From the NCBI GenBank assembly GCA_025403435.1, contig CM046341.1, positions 4,272,531-4,336,530 on the forward strand: a stretch of 64,000 bases of DNA, given 5' to 3'. The DNA comes from Artocarpus heterophyllus. Its lineage: Eukaryota > Streptophyta > Magnoliopsida > Rosales > Moraceae. Every line of letters starts with the position of its first letter. Position 1 is the first letter of the stretch. Shown here in pieces: positions 1-11,736 of this stretch. The notes beneath the pieces were generated by a model that saw only the letters and a list, made by a program, of their open reading frames with translations, had not been told where the DNA came from and did not search any database. Position numbers and translations under genes: made by a program.

Positions 1-774
1 ATGAATGTAAATGACAACACTCGGTAATTGGGTTTGAATGATAATGATAATAAACATATAGGCATGATGCCATATCAGAGATCGGGTCGTGTAGCTATCG
101 ACCTTGGGGGCAGGTCCTGAAACCCAACTGGGCCACTACGATGGTGATATTATGGTTTGCCTAGGAAGAAGAAAATGATATTTTTGGTTGTCCAAGTAAG
201 CTGTTCTGGGTAAGGACGGCTTTACTCAAATTATTCATTTGTTTATTTATTTATTTATTTAAGGTTCCTTTTAAATGACTCCTGAATAATGTCATATTTC
301 TTTAAATTAAGTTATTTTTATAAAACTTAGTTCTACTGAGCATTTCGCTCACGTTTTATTTGTTTTAAATTTCCCCCTCTAGGTGGTTTCCCATTTAGGT
401 TTGGAGAGGATTCTTCGGACCGAACTCAGGAGCAATAGGAGGATTAATTTATATTTTGTATCATTTAATTAAGGCATGTAAGATTTTTAACTTTATTTGT
501 ATCCGGACTGTGATTGTATTTATGATATTGTCAGTACCATGTGTGTGGTCAAGTTGTGGGTTGCGGAACCCATATTCGCGGCTTTATTATTTTAATATTC
601 ATTCGTTTAATGTTCTAAATTGTTTAATGTAGATGAACTCTTTATAAAGTGTTTTAATGAACCCCACATTTCATATATTAATTTAACCCCCTTAAACCCT
701 GGATTTTAAATAGATGCTCTCTTAATTAATTTAAATAATCCGCCACGTCACCTCCCGTACTCCGGGGCATGACA
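1..774 (+). repeat. 5' LTR of element A (3' part only)
   Basis: This is collinear with 6922-7695 and ends in GGGGCATGACA just before the primer-binding site. The first ~1390 bases of the LTR lie left of the window, judging from the complete 3' copy. The right end has the canonical CA, whereas the 3' copy ends in CG at the same place. Confidence 0.93.
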
Positions 775-777
775 GAA

Positions 778-789
778 TGGTATCAGAGC
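778..789 (+). other. Primer-binding site of element A
   Basis: TGGTATCAGAGC lies three bases after the LTR end. It is complementary to the 3' end of plant initiator methionine tRNA, the usual minus-strand primer for these elements. Confidence 0.88.
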
Positions 790-879
790 TCAAGGTTATG
801 AACCTTGGGAATTATGCACACATAGGTTTGACAATTAAATACCTCTGACAGTCCAAATTTTGTTTCCAGAAGTGAGAGA

Positions 880-3800
880 ATGGCACCTAGACGTCGTTCG
901 ACAGCACATGTCGAGTTCGAAAATGATGAGGGCATGATGAGGTCTATGTTTGCGGCTTTCCGACAGATGGCAGCTAGGGCTAGACCAGAAGACTCTAGTG
1001 TTGGTAGTCGGCATGCGTACTTTAAGAAATTCCGGCTGGCGTCTGTTTCGACTTTTGATGGCAATGGGGATCCGCAGTTAGCAGAATATTGGCTGGATTC
1101 GATCTTGAAGCATTTGGATACTCTTGGTGTGCCTGAGGAGTATCGTGTGGAGTTTGCTGCGTATAAGCTCGAGGTTGGCGCTAACACTTGGTGGAAACAG
1201 GCTAAGCGTCTAGAGCGCAGTGGTGATATCAGTTGGGACAGGTTCGAGGAGCTGTTCTATGATCGGTATTTTTCGCAGGGGTATAGAGATCAGAAGGCAG
1301 CTGAGTTCTACAGGTTGCAGCAGGGTGATCTGTCAGTTTGGGAATATGAGGCAAAGTTTAATGAGTTGGCTAGGTTTACTCCATCGACGGTGGCATCGGA
1401 GTGTGAGAAATGTATTAAGTTTCAGGAAGGGCTCAAGGCTCTTATTCGGCGGCAGTTGGTTGCTCTACGGCTTAGGAGTTTCGGAGAGCTTGTGTCGTCG
1501 ACGATCTCCGTGGAGAATGATTATGTGCAGTATTGTGAGGACCGAGCCAAGGCTTCAGGAGGACCGCAGAGGAGTGGCAGGAAGAGCACCAGTAGTCATC
1601 CAGCTCCGGGAAAAGGCAAGCAAAGCGGTGCGACCAGTGGTAGCAGCAGTTCGTCTGGCAGCGGGCGCAGCAATCCCTACAGCTTCCATTGTCATTTCTG
1701 TCAGCAGCCCGGGCACATCAAGAGGAATTGCCCGATCAGGAGTGCACGTCTTGGATCTCAGACCGGGGAGGATGCCAGTCGTCAGTCTCAGTCTCAGCCT
1801 CAGACCTTACCTCTGCTTCCACAGTACCCGCAGTTGCAGTATCCCCAGTTCTCTCCTCAGCAATTCTCATATCCGGCACGGGGGCAGCAGCCGCAGCATT
1901 TTCAGCGCAGTGTTCCTCAGTATCGAGCGTCGAGTACGGGTAGTGTGCAGTCGTCTCCATCTCAGCAGCATCGGTCGAGTAATCCAGGACCGAGTAATCC
2001 AGGACCCAGCAATGTCGGTAGAGGGAAAGGAAAGGCGCCAGTGCAGGTTCATGCAATGGCATCTGGAGGGTTAGATTCTAAGACTGGTAACGCGGTTGTC
2101 GATGGTATGGTCTTAGTTTCTAGATCTTTAGCTCGTGTTTTATTCGATACCGGTGCCTCTCATTCTCTCATTTCGAGTTCTTTTGTACATGCCTTGGGAT
2201 TAGAGGTAGAAGAGTTTAATGAACCCCTAGTCATAACTTCTCCATTGGGACGGGTGTGTGTAAATTGTATGTGTAAATCCTGTAAAATAAAGATTGGGGA
2301 TGAGATTTTGAAAAGTGATTTGATTATACTCCCCATGAGCTCCTATGATGTAATTCTAGGGATGGACTGGTTATCCAGGTATAGTGCAGTCGTGGACTGC
2401 TAACTTAGGAAAGTAACCCTAGTGTCTGGTAGGGGATGGTGATCACTTACCAGGGTGGTGGTGATTGGTTAATGAGTGAGCGTCTCATGAAGTCGTGTCT
2501 AGGAGGGCGAAGGAATCTAGGTTGTTGTGCTTTTCTTACCAATCTAGATTGCGAGCCCTATGTTTCGAGTGACAGTGTAGCGATTCTGGTGGTTGATGAG
2601 TTCAAGGATGTCTTCCCCGATGACTTGCCAGGGTTACCACCGCATCAGGAGATTGAGTTTGGTATCGAGTTGTTTCCAGGGACATCACCGATTTCTATGG
2701 CACTTTATCAGATGGCGCCGGCAGAAATGAAGAAATTGAGGAAGCAACTTCAGGAGCTTGCTGATAAAGGGTATATTCGGAATAGCACATCTCTGTGGGG
2801 AGCACCGGTTTTGTTTGCTAAGAAGCACGATGGGACTCTCAGGTTGTGTGTGGATTATCGGTAGCTAAATCGTGTCACGGTGAAGAACAAGTATCCCTTG
2901 CCTAGGATTGATGAGATGTTTGATCAGTTGGGAGGTTCGCGGTACTTCTCAAAGATTGACTTGAGGTCAGGTTATCATCAGCTCAGGATTAAAGAAGAGG
3001 ATATTTCCAAGACAACTTTTAGGACTCGGTATGGGCACTTTGAGTTCCTGGTTATGTCGTTTGGGTTGACGAATGCTCCGGCAGCTTTCATGGATTTGAT
3101 GAACAGGGTATTTAGGCCGTATCTAGATCAGTTCGTGATCATGTTCATCGATGATATTCTTGTGTATTCCAAGACTTGGGAGGAGCATGAGCAGCATCTT
3201 CGGATAGTGCTTCAGACTCTACGGGAGCACCAGTTGTATGCTAAGAGGGAAAAGTGTGAGTTTTGGTTGACTGAGGTCAAGTTTCTGGGTCATGTTATCT
3301 CGGAGCATGGTATTTCTGTGGATCCGTCCAAGATTGAAGCTATATTAGAATGGGAACGACCAAGGAATGTAGCGGAGATTCGCAGCTTCTTAGGTCTTGC
3401 TGGATATTACAGGAAATTTGTAAAAGATTTTTCGAAGATTGCAGCTCCGTTGATGAGGTTGACCAAGAAAAATGTCAGGTTTGAGTGGAATGAAGACTGT
3501 GAGCTTGCTTTTCAAGAATTGAAGAACCGGTTGACTTCAGCTCCAGTGTTAGTTATTCCTAGCAGTGACGAGCCGCATGAGGTTTATGCGGATGCTTCAG
3601 GGCGCGGACTTGGATGCGTGTCGATGCAGCATGGATGTGTAGTTGCGTACTGATCGAGACAGCTACGACCTCACGAGCAAAATTATCCTACTCATGATTT
3701 AGAGCTTGCGGCGGTGATTTACGCGCTGAAGATTTGGAGGTGTTACTTGTATGGAGCGTCGTTTCAGGTCTTCTCCGATCACAAGAGTTTGAGGCATTTG

Positions 3801-5485
3801 TTCACTCAAAGGGATCTCAATTTGAGGCAGCATAGATGGGTAGAGTATATGGAGGATTATGATTTCCCGTTGCAGTATCATCCCGAAAAAGCTAATGTGG
3901 TCGCGGATGCGCTTAGCAGGAAGTCTTCAGGGATTCTCGCTTGTTTGGCTTTTGAGGACTGGAGCAGGGATACGACAGTGAGCGAGTTTAGGCTACAGTA
4001 TCATGAAGACTGTGATCGAGTTTCGGTATATCATGTGGAAGCGACTCCAGCTCTTGTTCGGATGGTGAAGCAAAGTCAGTGGCAGGATCGGCATTTGCAG
4101 GGGATTTGGTCGCGGATTCAGAACGGGGAGCAGTTCGAGGAATGGAGCGTGCATGCAGATGGATCGTTGTACTTTCGGGAGCGTCTTGCCGTTTCAGCTA
4201 TCACCGAGGTGACAAAAGCCGTTCTAGATGAAGCTCATAGGTCTCAGTTCGCTATTCATCTGGGGAGCACAAAGATGTATCACGATTTGAAGAGACAGTA
4301 TTGGTGGAGAGGCATGAAGAAAGACATTCGAGAGTACGTGGCCAAGTGTTCGACGTGTCTTCAGGTGAAAGCCGAGCATCAGAAGCCTGCAGGTCAGCTT
4401 CAGCGGCTTCCTATTCTAGGGTGGAAATGGGAGCATGTGACGATGGATTTCCTCACAGGTTTGCCGAGGACAGAGTAGCGACACGATGCAGTTTGGGTTG
4501 TGGTCGACAGGTTGACGAAATCGGCGCATTTCATTCCGTTTAGGTTGACGTGTTCGAGGAAGGTTCTCGGGGAGTTGTATGTGCAGAATATTGTGAGGTT
4601 GCATGGAGTTCCTTTGTCCATCACCTCTGATCGAGACACCAGGTTTAATGCTAAGTACTGGAGGAGTTTTTAGGAGGCTTTAGGTACGGATTTGAACTTC
4701 AGTACGGCGTTTCATCCTCAGACTGATGGGCAGTCTGAGCGGGTTATTCAGGTTCTCGAGGATATGTTGCGTGCTTGTGCGTTGGACTTCGGTGAGAACT
4801 GGAAGCAATGTTTGCATCTGGCGAAGTTCGCGTACAACAATAGTTATCAGGAGAGCATTGGCATGGCACCATTTGAGGCGTTGCATGGGCGACCGTGTCG
4901 ATCACCTGTGTGTTGGGCCGAGCCGGAAGATAGGGTTATTCTTGGGCCGGATGAGATTCGTGATAGCAATGAGAAAGTCGCGGTGATTCGAGATCGATTG
5001 AGGGCAGCTCAGAGTCGACAGAAGAGCTACGCGGATAGAAGACATAGACCCTTAGAGTTCGCGGTTGGAGATTTTGTTCTCTTGAGGGTATCGCCTCGTA
5101 AGGGAACTATGCGGTTCAGAGTGAGTGGGAAGCTCGCGCCGAGGTATATTGGGCTGTTCGAGATCACTCAGTGTGTTGGTGTGGTCGCTTATCGGCTTGA
5201 TCTTCCACCCGAACTTTCTCATGTGCACGATGTGTTTCATGTGTCGATGCTTAGGAAGTGTCCGCCTGAGCAGGGTAAGGTAGTTTCATTCCGCGATGTG
5301 CAGGTTCAGGAAGATACGACGTAGAAGAAGTGTCGATTCAGATTATCGATCAAAAAGTGATTAGCTTGCGTCGTCGTGAGATACCGCTGGTAAAAGTCAT
5401 GTGGCAGCATCATGGAGTTGATGAAGCCACTTGGGAGTTAGAGTCGAGTATGCGGAAATTGTATCCGCATTTGTTTTGTGTTTGA
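880..5485 (+). pseudogene. Element A gag-pol polyprotein, disrupted
   Basis: The frame opens with MAPRRRSTAH at 880. Gag spans about residues 50-230, the zinc knuckle CHFCQQPGHIKRNC residues 271-284, and the protease motif DTGA starts at residue 423 (base 2146). Reverse transcriptase covers about 2590-3550, with catalytic FIDDILVYS around 3144-3170. RNase H lies at about 3570-3900, the integrase HHCC finger at 4230-4380, the D,D-35-E core at 4440-4800, and the chromodomain-like tail at 5326-5485. Breaks: TAA at 2401, TAG near 2862, TGA near 3651, TAG near 4476, TAG near 4672, and a frameshift near 5322 before the tail. Several TAG codons align with glutamine codons in element B, which fits C-to-T decay. 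All catalytic motifs remain readable, so inactivation is fairly recent. Confidence 0.92.
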
Positions 5486-5519
5486 AATGAGTTGTAAATT
5501 TCGAGGGCGGAATTTCTTT

Positions 5520-5533
5520 TAGGGGTGGAGAGT
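5520..5533 (+). other. Polypurine tract of element A
   Basis: The purine-rich run AGGGGTGGAGAG sits directly before the TG that opens the 3' LTR. It follows a TTTCGAGGGCGGAATTTC stretch of the kind commonly seen before the tract in Tekay-type elements. It would prime plus-strand synthesis. Confidence 0.8.
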
Positions 5534-7695
5534 TGTAACGCCCCGAAATTTATTTAATGTTAATGTAATATAAATGATGAATTAGTGTGCCATAATTAAT
5601 GTTTTAACATTAATTAGATTATTTGGTTGGATTTTAGATTTTTGGTTGTTTTGTTAATCTGATGAATTCAAATGATTTCTTATTGTTTTAAAAAGATGTT
5701 TTGAGTTTTAAAACACAACAATTTGTAAAATGTTAAAAATACTCCGTTTTACAAAACCGTTGGCGGCACATAGTTTTCGTACAGTAAAATCGCCCACCGT
5801 TTCTCTCTATTTATTCTCTCTCTTCCTCCTCTCTCCTCACTTTCCCTGATCTCTCTCTCTCCTCTCTCCCACCCGTGAGCTCTCTCACTCTCTCTCTCTC
5901 GGCTTCTCTCATTTTCTCTCAATTCTCTCTCAAAATTTTTGAAAGAAATTTGAATCCAAGCTTCGGGTTAGTAAGGAGGAAGCTCGGGGAAGTGATTTAG
6001 CAACCGAGAACGCGAATTGAAGCTTCGATTTGAGGTTAGTTTTGAAATTTCTAAACTTTTTCCAAAATTTTCAATTTTGTGCATTTTTGAAATCTAGGTT
6101 TGTTTAAGCTTAGAAAACCTTGGATTTGAGTTAAATGAACTTAGAACAACTAGAATCTAAGCTTAGATTGAAGAAAAACGGATTGAATCCAAGATTTTTT
6201 ATTTTTCTCCCTATTTTTACATTTTCAGATTTTTGAGATTTTTGAGTTTAAATCTTGTTTAAATGAGTCTAAACATGTTCTAGTATGTTTTTATATCAAC
6301 TATGATTCTTTTCTATGCCTGGGATTTGAGAAAAACATGTTAGAATCAAGATTTGAATTTTGGGGATCGAGAAACCCGTGGCTGGGATTTCTGGGTTTTC
6401 CCAGTTTGGCAGGCCGAAGTGCGTGTTCGGCAGGCCGGAATAGGGATCGGCAGGCCGGTGTTCTTCAGTCCGGCAGGCCGAACCTGGAAATTGTTTGGCT
6501 GACCGAACTTTGCTTCCGGCAGGCCGACCGAGGCATGGAAATTTTGTGATTTTTCACCCGTTTTCACTGTTTTGAACCCTGATTTAAACTCCAACCTTAT
6601 AGGATGATTTTAAAGGTACAAATGGCACACTAGGACATCATGAAATGATTTAGTAACATAGAATGTCTCGAACTAGATATTGATCGACTTAGTTTGTATC
6701 TAGGATTGTTCGTGGTTCCGCGGAGCTAACGTGTAGCGGACCGGGACTACGGTGTGGGGCACGAGTATTGAGGTAGGACTTCTACCCCATTTCTTTGGTA
6801 GCCTGATTTTGAAATGATTTGGCTTTAAAAAGGATTTCTATTGAAGTGTTTTCAACAGTTGTTTGAAAAATGTATTTATCGGTTGTATTTTGATATATTG
6901 TGAACTGAAATGAATTTCATAATGAATGTAAATGACAACACTCGGTAATTGGGTTTGAATGATAATGATAATAAACATATAGGCATGATGCCATATCAGA
7001 GATCGGGTCATGTAGCGATCGACCTTGGGGGCAGGTCCCGAAACCCAGCTGGGCCACTACGGTGGTGATATTATGGTTTGCCTAGGAAGAAGAAAATGAT
7101 ATTTTTGGTTGTCCAAGTAAGTTGTTCTGGGTAAGGACGGCTTTACTCAAATTATTCATTTGTTTATTTATTTATTTATTTAAGGTTCCTTTTAAATGAC
7201 TCCTGAATAATGTCATGTTTCTTTAAATTAAGTTATTTTTATAAAACTTAGTTCTACTGAGCATTTCGCTCACGTTTGATTTGTTTTAAATTTCCCCCTC
7301 TAGGTGGTTTCCCATTTAGGTTTGGAGAGGATTTTTCGAACCGAACTCAGGAGCAATAGGAGGATTAATTTATATTTTGTATCATTTAATTAAGGCATGT
7401 AAGATTTTTAACTTTATTTGTATCCGAACTGTGATTGTATTTATGATATTGTCAGTACCATGTGTGTGCACAAGTTGTGGGTTGCGGAACCCATATTCGC
7501 GGCTTTATTATTTTAATATTCATTCGTTTAATGTTCTAAATTGTTTAATGTAGATGAACTCTTTATAAAGTGTTTTAATGAACCCCACATTTCATATATT
7601 AATTTAACCCCCTTAAACCCTGGATTTTAAATAGATCCTCTCTTAATTAATTTAAATAATCTGCCACGTCACCTCCCGTACTCCGGGGCGTGACG
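5534..7695 (+). repeat. 3' LTR of element A (complete, ~2.16 kb)
   Basis: It starts TGTAACGCCCCG after the polypurine tract and ends CTCCGGGGCGTGACG, where the 5' copy has CATGACA. Inside, in order: a pyrimidine-rich CT leader (5805-5935), a possible splice-donor-like GAGGTTAGT near 6031, a cluster of GGCAGGCCGAA words (6405-6529), and the part shared with positions 1-774. A TATTTAT box near 5809 precedes the CT tract and may be the promoter TATA. Confidence 0.93.
6405..6529 (+). repeat. Palindromic word cluster in LTR A
   Basis: Six spaced copies of a word close to TTCGGCAGGCCGAA lie here (near 6405, 6425, 6446, 6469, 6494, 6514). Each is an interrupted palindrome: arms TTCGGC and GCCGAA around the spacer AG. 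Spacing is irregular (about 20-25 bases), so this is not an ordinary tandem repeat. The same word occurs in other LTRs of this window. Confidence 0.85.
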
Positions 7696-7861
7696 TATCC
7701 GAAGGATTCTTGATACTCTAATCCAAATTTGAGTCTATTGAATTCAAAGAATACTTGAACCAAATATACCCAGAGTTTCTTTTCATTTTAACTTTCAAAT
7801 AGATTTGATTATAACATGTTCAACCAAGGCCTAGGATTCTGATTAGACTGTCAACACTTTT

Positions 7862-8017
7862 TAGGTGTCTGGCAAAGTTAGTTAGAACTAACTTTTTAGT
7901 TCAAAATACTGTAGCATATGATAGCTTTACATTGTAATAATTTTTTATTTTTTATTATAGCATGTGAGGACTTTACATTATTTTTTAACAAAAAAGTTAG
8001 TTTTGCCGAACACCCTA
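7862..8017. mobile_element. Short inverted-repeat MITE
   Basis: The left end TAGGTGTCTGGCAAAGTTAG matches the reverse complement of the right end, TAGGGTGTTCGGCAAAACTA. The 156-bp element has no coding capacity and carries a central CTGTAGCATATGATAGC block that recurs in other places in the window. I see no clear target duplication, so the superfamily is not assigned. Confidence 0.65.
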
Positions 8018-9067
8018 AAATTTGCCAACTGTCTCATTTGCCACGTCTTCATGGCCCTCTGTTGTTTGAGATATTCTGAGATTTTATTATTGAAAAGTAT
8101 GGCTAGGTATTATTTTCGTAACGCTGTTGACCACCACACAACTAGGGTTGGGAACAAGGGAAATAATAATAATAATAAAAACTACAACTATAAATCAATG
8201 TTCTGTTTTTTTTTAAATATAAATGTGATTGAACAAATGGCTTGTTTCCTTCCTATGAATGAAAAAAGAAAAATGGTGTGTTTTTCTTTTCTACCTATTT
8301 ATGAGTTGATATACAAAATCAAAAATAGTAATTTAGAAGAAAATACGTATACATGATGCTAGAATGAAAAAAAAAAAAAAAGGAGAGAGAGAAAGAGAAT
8401 AAATTATCTCCCCCTTTTAAAGCACATTTTAAATTAATAAGAAAAAAGAATTGGATTGTTTCTTATTCCACTTATTAAAGTAATAAATAAGCTGACTCGT
8501 TAGCTTTTTCGATCCCTTCTTGCTTAAGATAGAATGTTGTTAGTGTTTCTTTTGAGTCATTAGAAAAGAAATCAAGGGTCTCTATTGTCATTCATTTTCT
8601 TTCATTCTCATCCCGTTATGGCATTATTTTTTCCGTTACAATTTGGGTGTGTTTATTTTACGTGATCAGAAATATCCTTTTCTATTTAACCATATGCTTG
8701 CTTACAAATTAAGAATTGCAGTCGGCCAATTTACCTACATACTCTTTTAAGTTTAAATTAAGAATTGTAGTCGGCCAATTTACTTACATGTTCTTAAGTT
8801 CACACATTATAGGCTAATAATTATTTAATTGTTTAAAATGATACTTTGACAATCATATGAATAGGATTTTTATTCTTGAGTTTAATAAATGCATGAAAAA
8901 CACTTGGTAATACCAAAAAAAAAAAGACTTGGCGGTCCTTTTTTTTTTATTATGTTATGTTGCTTTTTATTTACAAACACGTGCCCGATTTAACTAGGAG
9001 TTAATATTAATTGCCGACAGAGCAAATACCTATATACAAGACACGTTTGATTTAAAGCTTTAAATAA
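8018..9067. other. Intergenic AT-rich stretch
   Basis: There is no supported gene. A 130-codon open frame at 7964-8356 is low complexity and starts inside the MITE. A direct repeat of about 25 bp (AAGAATTG(C/T)AGTCGGCCAA) occurs near 8711 and 8762. Poly-A and poly-T runs are frequent. Confidence 0.6.
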
Positions 9068-9076
9068 AAATTTAAA

Positions 9077-10161
9077 GGATTAATTTTATTTTTGACCCCT
9101 TAAACTTTAAAAAATAATAAATTACACCTTTAAATTATTCAATTTGTCTTATTTTTGTCCTTCCGTTAACAAAACCGTTAAATACTAACGGAATTGAGCC
9201 AATAGTTACACTTTTGACTCTTAAACTATGCAACTTATCTAATTTTGACCATTAAACCTTAAACTATAACTAATCACACCTTTGAATTATGAAATTTGAC
9301 TTATTTTGACCATTTCATTACTAAATCTATTGAATATTAACGAATTAAGCCACATATATACGTACATGATCAATTAATTACAAGTCGATGGTCAAGATTA
9401 AATATTTTGTAATTGACCTTATGCATTTCAAATTTACAAATAAGGATTTCATAAAAAATGTACATTTTTGTTGACTTACAACTAATATGAATTTTGAGTT
9501 TTTTTTTATAATTTTGAGTCCAATTAACTGAAGTAATCTATATTATGTCATTTACGTAATTTTTAACCTCAAAATTTAGTCATAAAATTGACAAATAGGT
9601 TATATTGTACTATTCACATGTCATTTTTGTTAAGTACCTATATATCCAATGTTTTTTTTCGTATTTGTTAGTAATTCTTTTTTTACTTTAATTTATCTTA
9701 AACATAGGAGAGAGAAAAATTGATAAAACTTTTTGAGCAAAAAGAGTAAAACTTTTATCAACAAAATTATATATATATATATAGTAAAACTTATATGACA
9801 GATAAATAAATTTAGATATTTTGACTTTAAAATATATGTTGTAAATCTATATAGAATGAAAAGATCAACATAGTCATTTGTTTTAATCAATTAATATTCA
9901 ATAGATTTAATTATGAAAGGGTCCAAACAGGACAAATTTAATAGTTTAAGGGTGTAATTTGTTATAGTTTAAAGTTTATGGGCCAAAATATAACAAGTTG
10001 CATAGCTTAACGGTCAAAAGTAAAATTACTAGCTCAATTCTGTTAACATTTAATGGTTTCTTAATAAAATGACCAAAATAGGACAAGTGGAATAATTAAG
10101 GGGTGTGATTTGTCATGTTTTAAAGTTCTGGGGCCAAAATGAAACAAATTGTAATTAACCC
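9077..10161. mobile_element. Mutator-type long-TIR non-autonomous element
   Basis: The two ends form inverted arms of about 240 bp: 9077-9320 reads almost the same as the reverse complement of 9910-10161 (shared blocks include AAACTTTAAA, AAATTACACC and TTAAACTATGCAACTT). Termini are GGATTAATT and GGGTTAATT. The flanks are AAATTTAAA (9068-9076) and ACATTTAAA (10162-10170), matching at 8 of 9 bases. A 9-bp duplication with long TIRs is the signature of Mutator-like elements. The ~590-bp loop shows no transposase. The RNA could fold into a long hairpin and feed small RNAs (inference). Confidence 0.85.
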
Positions 10162-11386
10162 ACATTTAAATTTCTATAAGAAAAAATACTATAGCAAAAA
10201 TATTTGAATTGTAGTTTGTATAAATGAATAGTAATTTTTTGGAGTCCGATCGGAACTAATTGGTTGAACAAAAAAAAAAGAACCACAATTTATTGTTAGA
10301 ACTCATATTTGATAAATTTGTTAAAATACTGGTTTTAGTTGGTTTGAACAAAACAAAAAAAAACTCAAAAAAAGTTGTAACTAACAATAGGCTAAACAGT
10401 ACTTTTTCGTTTGAAATTGAAAAAAAATTAAAATAGTAAAAATAAAAGTTAAAATGGTGATTGTCAAACAAAGACATGCCTCGAGTGTCCCTGCCTAAAC
10501 TCACGCCAGATTTTTTTTTTTTTTTTTTCTGTCAAATTGAAAATTGAATACATTGTCCAGCAATTTTTCTGACTGAAGACGCTCCTTAGCATTTGCAGAA
10601 GCTCTCACACTGCCACAACCACAAATATAAGAATGGCCCATATGAAAGAAAAGATGAACCAAACTGTAAACTCAAACCAGTTCTTATAAAGTTGTGGCAC
10701 AAAAACTGACCGTAGGGACAATAATTAAACATTCCCCACAAAAGAACTTGGCTCGACTGATTCCACGACTCTCTCGACAAGTTCGACCAAAATAAGAGAA
10801 TCAATAAACACGTGGCATAAGACTATAGGGGAGGTTGCCAGGATTCTTTTCTCAGGTGTGATCGAAGTGTCACCATCGGAATAAACACTATTATTATAAG
10901 GATAAATAAATAATTCTCTTTTTTATAAGAAAATAAATAAATAAAGATTTATTAGCTTCCATGATTCATTGCATAAAACTTTTAACTAAATTTTATTTTT
11001 TTATTTTTTATTTCTAGGGGATGTTTCTGTCAGACCCATAGGAGCACCTTTTTTTTTTTTTTTCTTTCGTCTTTTATTAGGAAAAATTTCATCTTTTTTT
11101 CTCATTCTCTTTATTTATTCAATTCAACAAAAGGGTCACAGGAGAAAAGAGAGCATGATTGCTTCCTTGCCACTTACACTAGAAAAGTAAATCAAGCTTT
11201 ATTTGACCCTACGTTTCCATTTGCCCAAAAGCTTCTAATAGATTTGTTCTTCTTATTTTTCTTCTCAAAGGTTATTTAACTCAAGTGGTTTATATTAAAA
11301 ATTTAGTTATAAATAGTATAAAATTTTTCTATATTATAATAATTTTTTTTTTATAATATAAAATTTTTATATGTTACAGTAAAAAC

Positions 11387-11460
11387 GATTTCCACCGTTA
11401 ACCAAACATCTTATTAATTCATAGATTTCCACCGTTAACCAAACATCTTATTAATTCATA
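11387..11460. repeat. Perfect 37-bp tandem duplication
   Basis: The unit starting GATTTCCACCGTTAACCAAA occurs twice head to tail (11387-11423 and 11424-11460) without a mismatch. The lack of divergence points to a recent slippage or unequal-repair event inside an AT-rich MITE-like region. Confidence 0.9.
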
Positions 11461-11684
11461 TCTTTTTATTTAGGGATAATCATTTAGGTCTTGTAATGTA
11501 AAATTTTTGTATACTACAGTACAAAATACGAAAGAACTACAATTTAAAACTTTTATATGTTATAATATTTAAACTAATTTTTTTAATTTAAAAAAGTTTA
11601 TCAAACACTTTATTTGCTAAAAAATAAAATTACATACTCCAAACCACCAAACCTGCTCTTAGGCCAAAACTAGAGTAATCCAAA

Positions 11685-11736
11685 CACACACACACAAATA
11701 TATATATATATATATATATATCTATATATATATATA
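11685..11736. repeat. CA/TA microsatellite
   Basis: A short (CA)n run passes into a (TA)n run of about 19 units, interrupted by one C. It is a likely polymorphic locus. Confidence 0.9.

Larger units (their letters stand above)
1..7695 (+). mobile_element. Ty3/gypsy LTR retrotransposon A, Tekay/Del-like
   Basis: Positions 1-774 and 6922-7695 are the same sequence without indels, so they are the two LTR copies flanking one element; the 5' LTR starts outside the window. Order seen: partial 5' LTR, primer-binding site, gag with a CCHC knuckle, aspartic protease, reverse transcriptase, RNase H, integrase, chromodomain-like tail, polypurine tract, 3' LTR. Protease-RT-RNaseH-integrase order defines Ty3/gypsy, and the C-terminal WELE...YPHLF tail plus LTRs over 2 kb fit the Tekay/Del chromovirus group (family knowledge). 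By hand I count 17 differences in the 774 shared LTR positions, about 2.2%, mostly transitions. The coding part carries several stops, so it looks non-autonomous. Target duplication cannot be checked because the left end is missing. Confidence 0.93.

Noticed and set aside
1220..2074. 284-codon frame overlapping gag of element A
   Set aside because: It lies in another frame of a recognised gag gene; its composition (Arg/Ser/Val-rich) is a shadow of the gag codons.
6405..6529. CRISPR-like array from regularly spaced GGCAGGCC words
   Set aside because: The spacing is irregular, the words vary, the setting is a plant LTR, and no cas-like gene exists.
7964..8356. 130-codon frame in the intergenic region
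   Set aside because: It starts within a MITE, contains Asn/Lys homopolymer runs and has no known domain.
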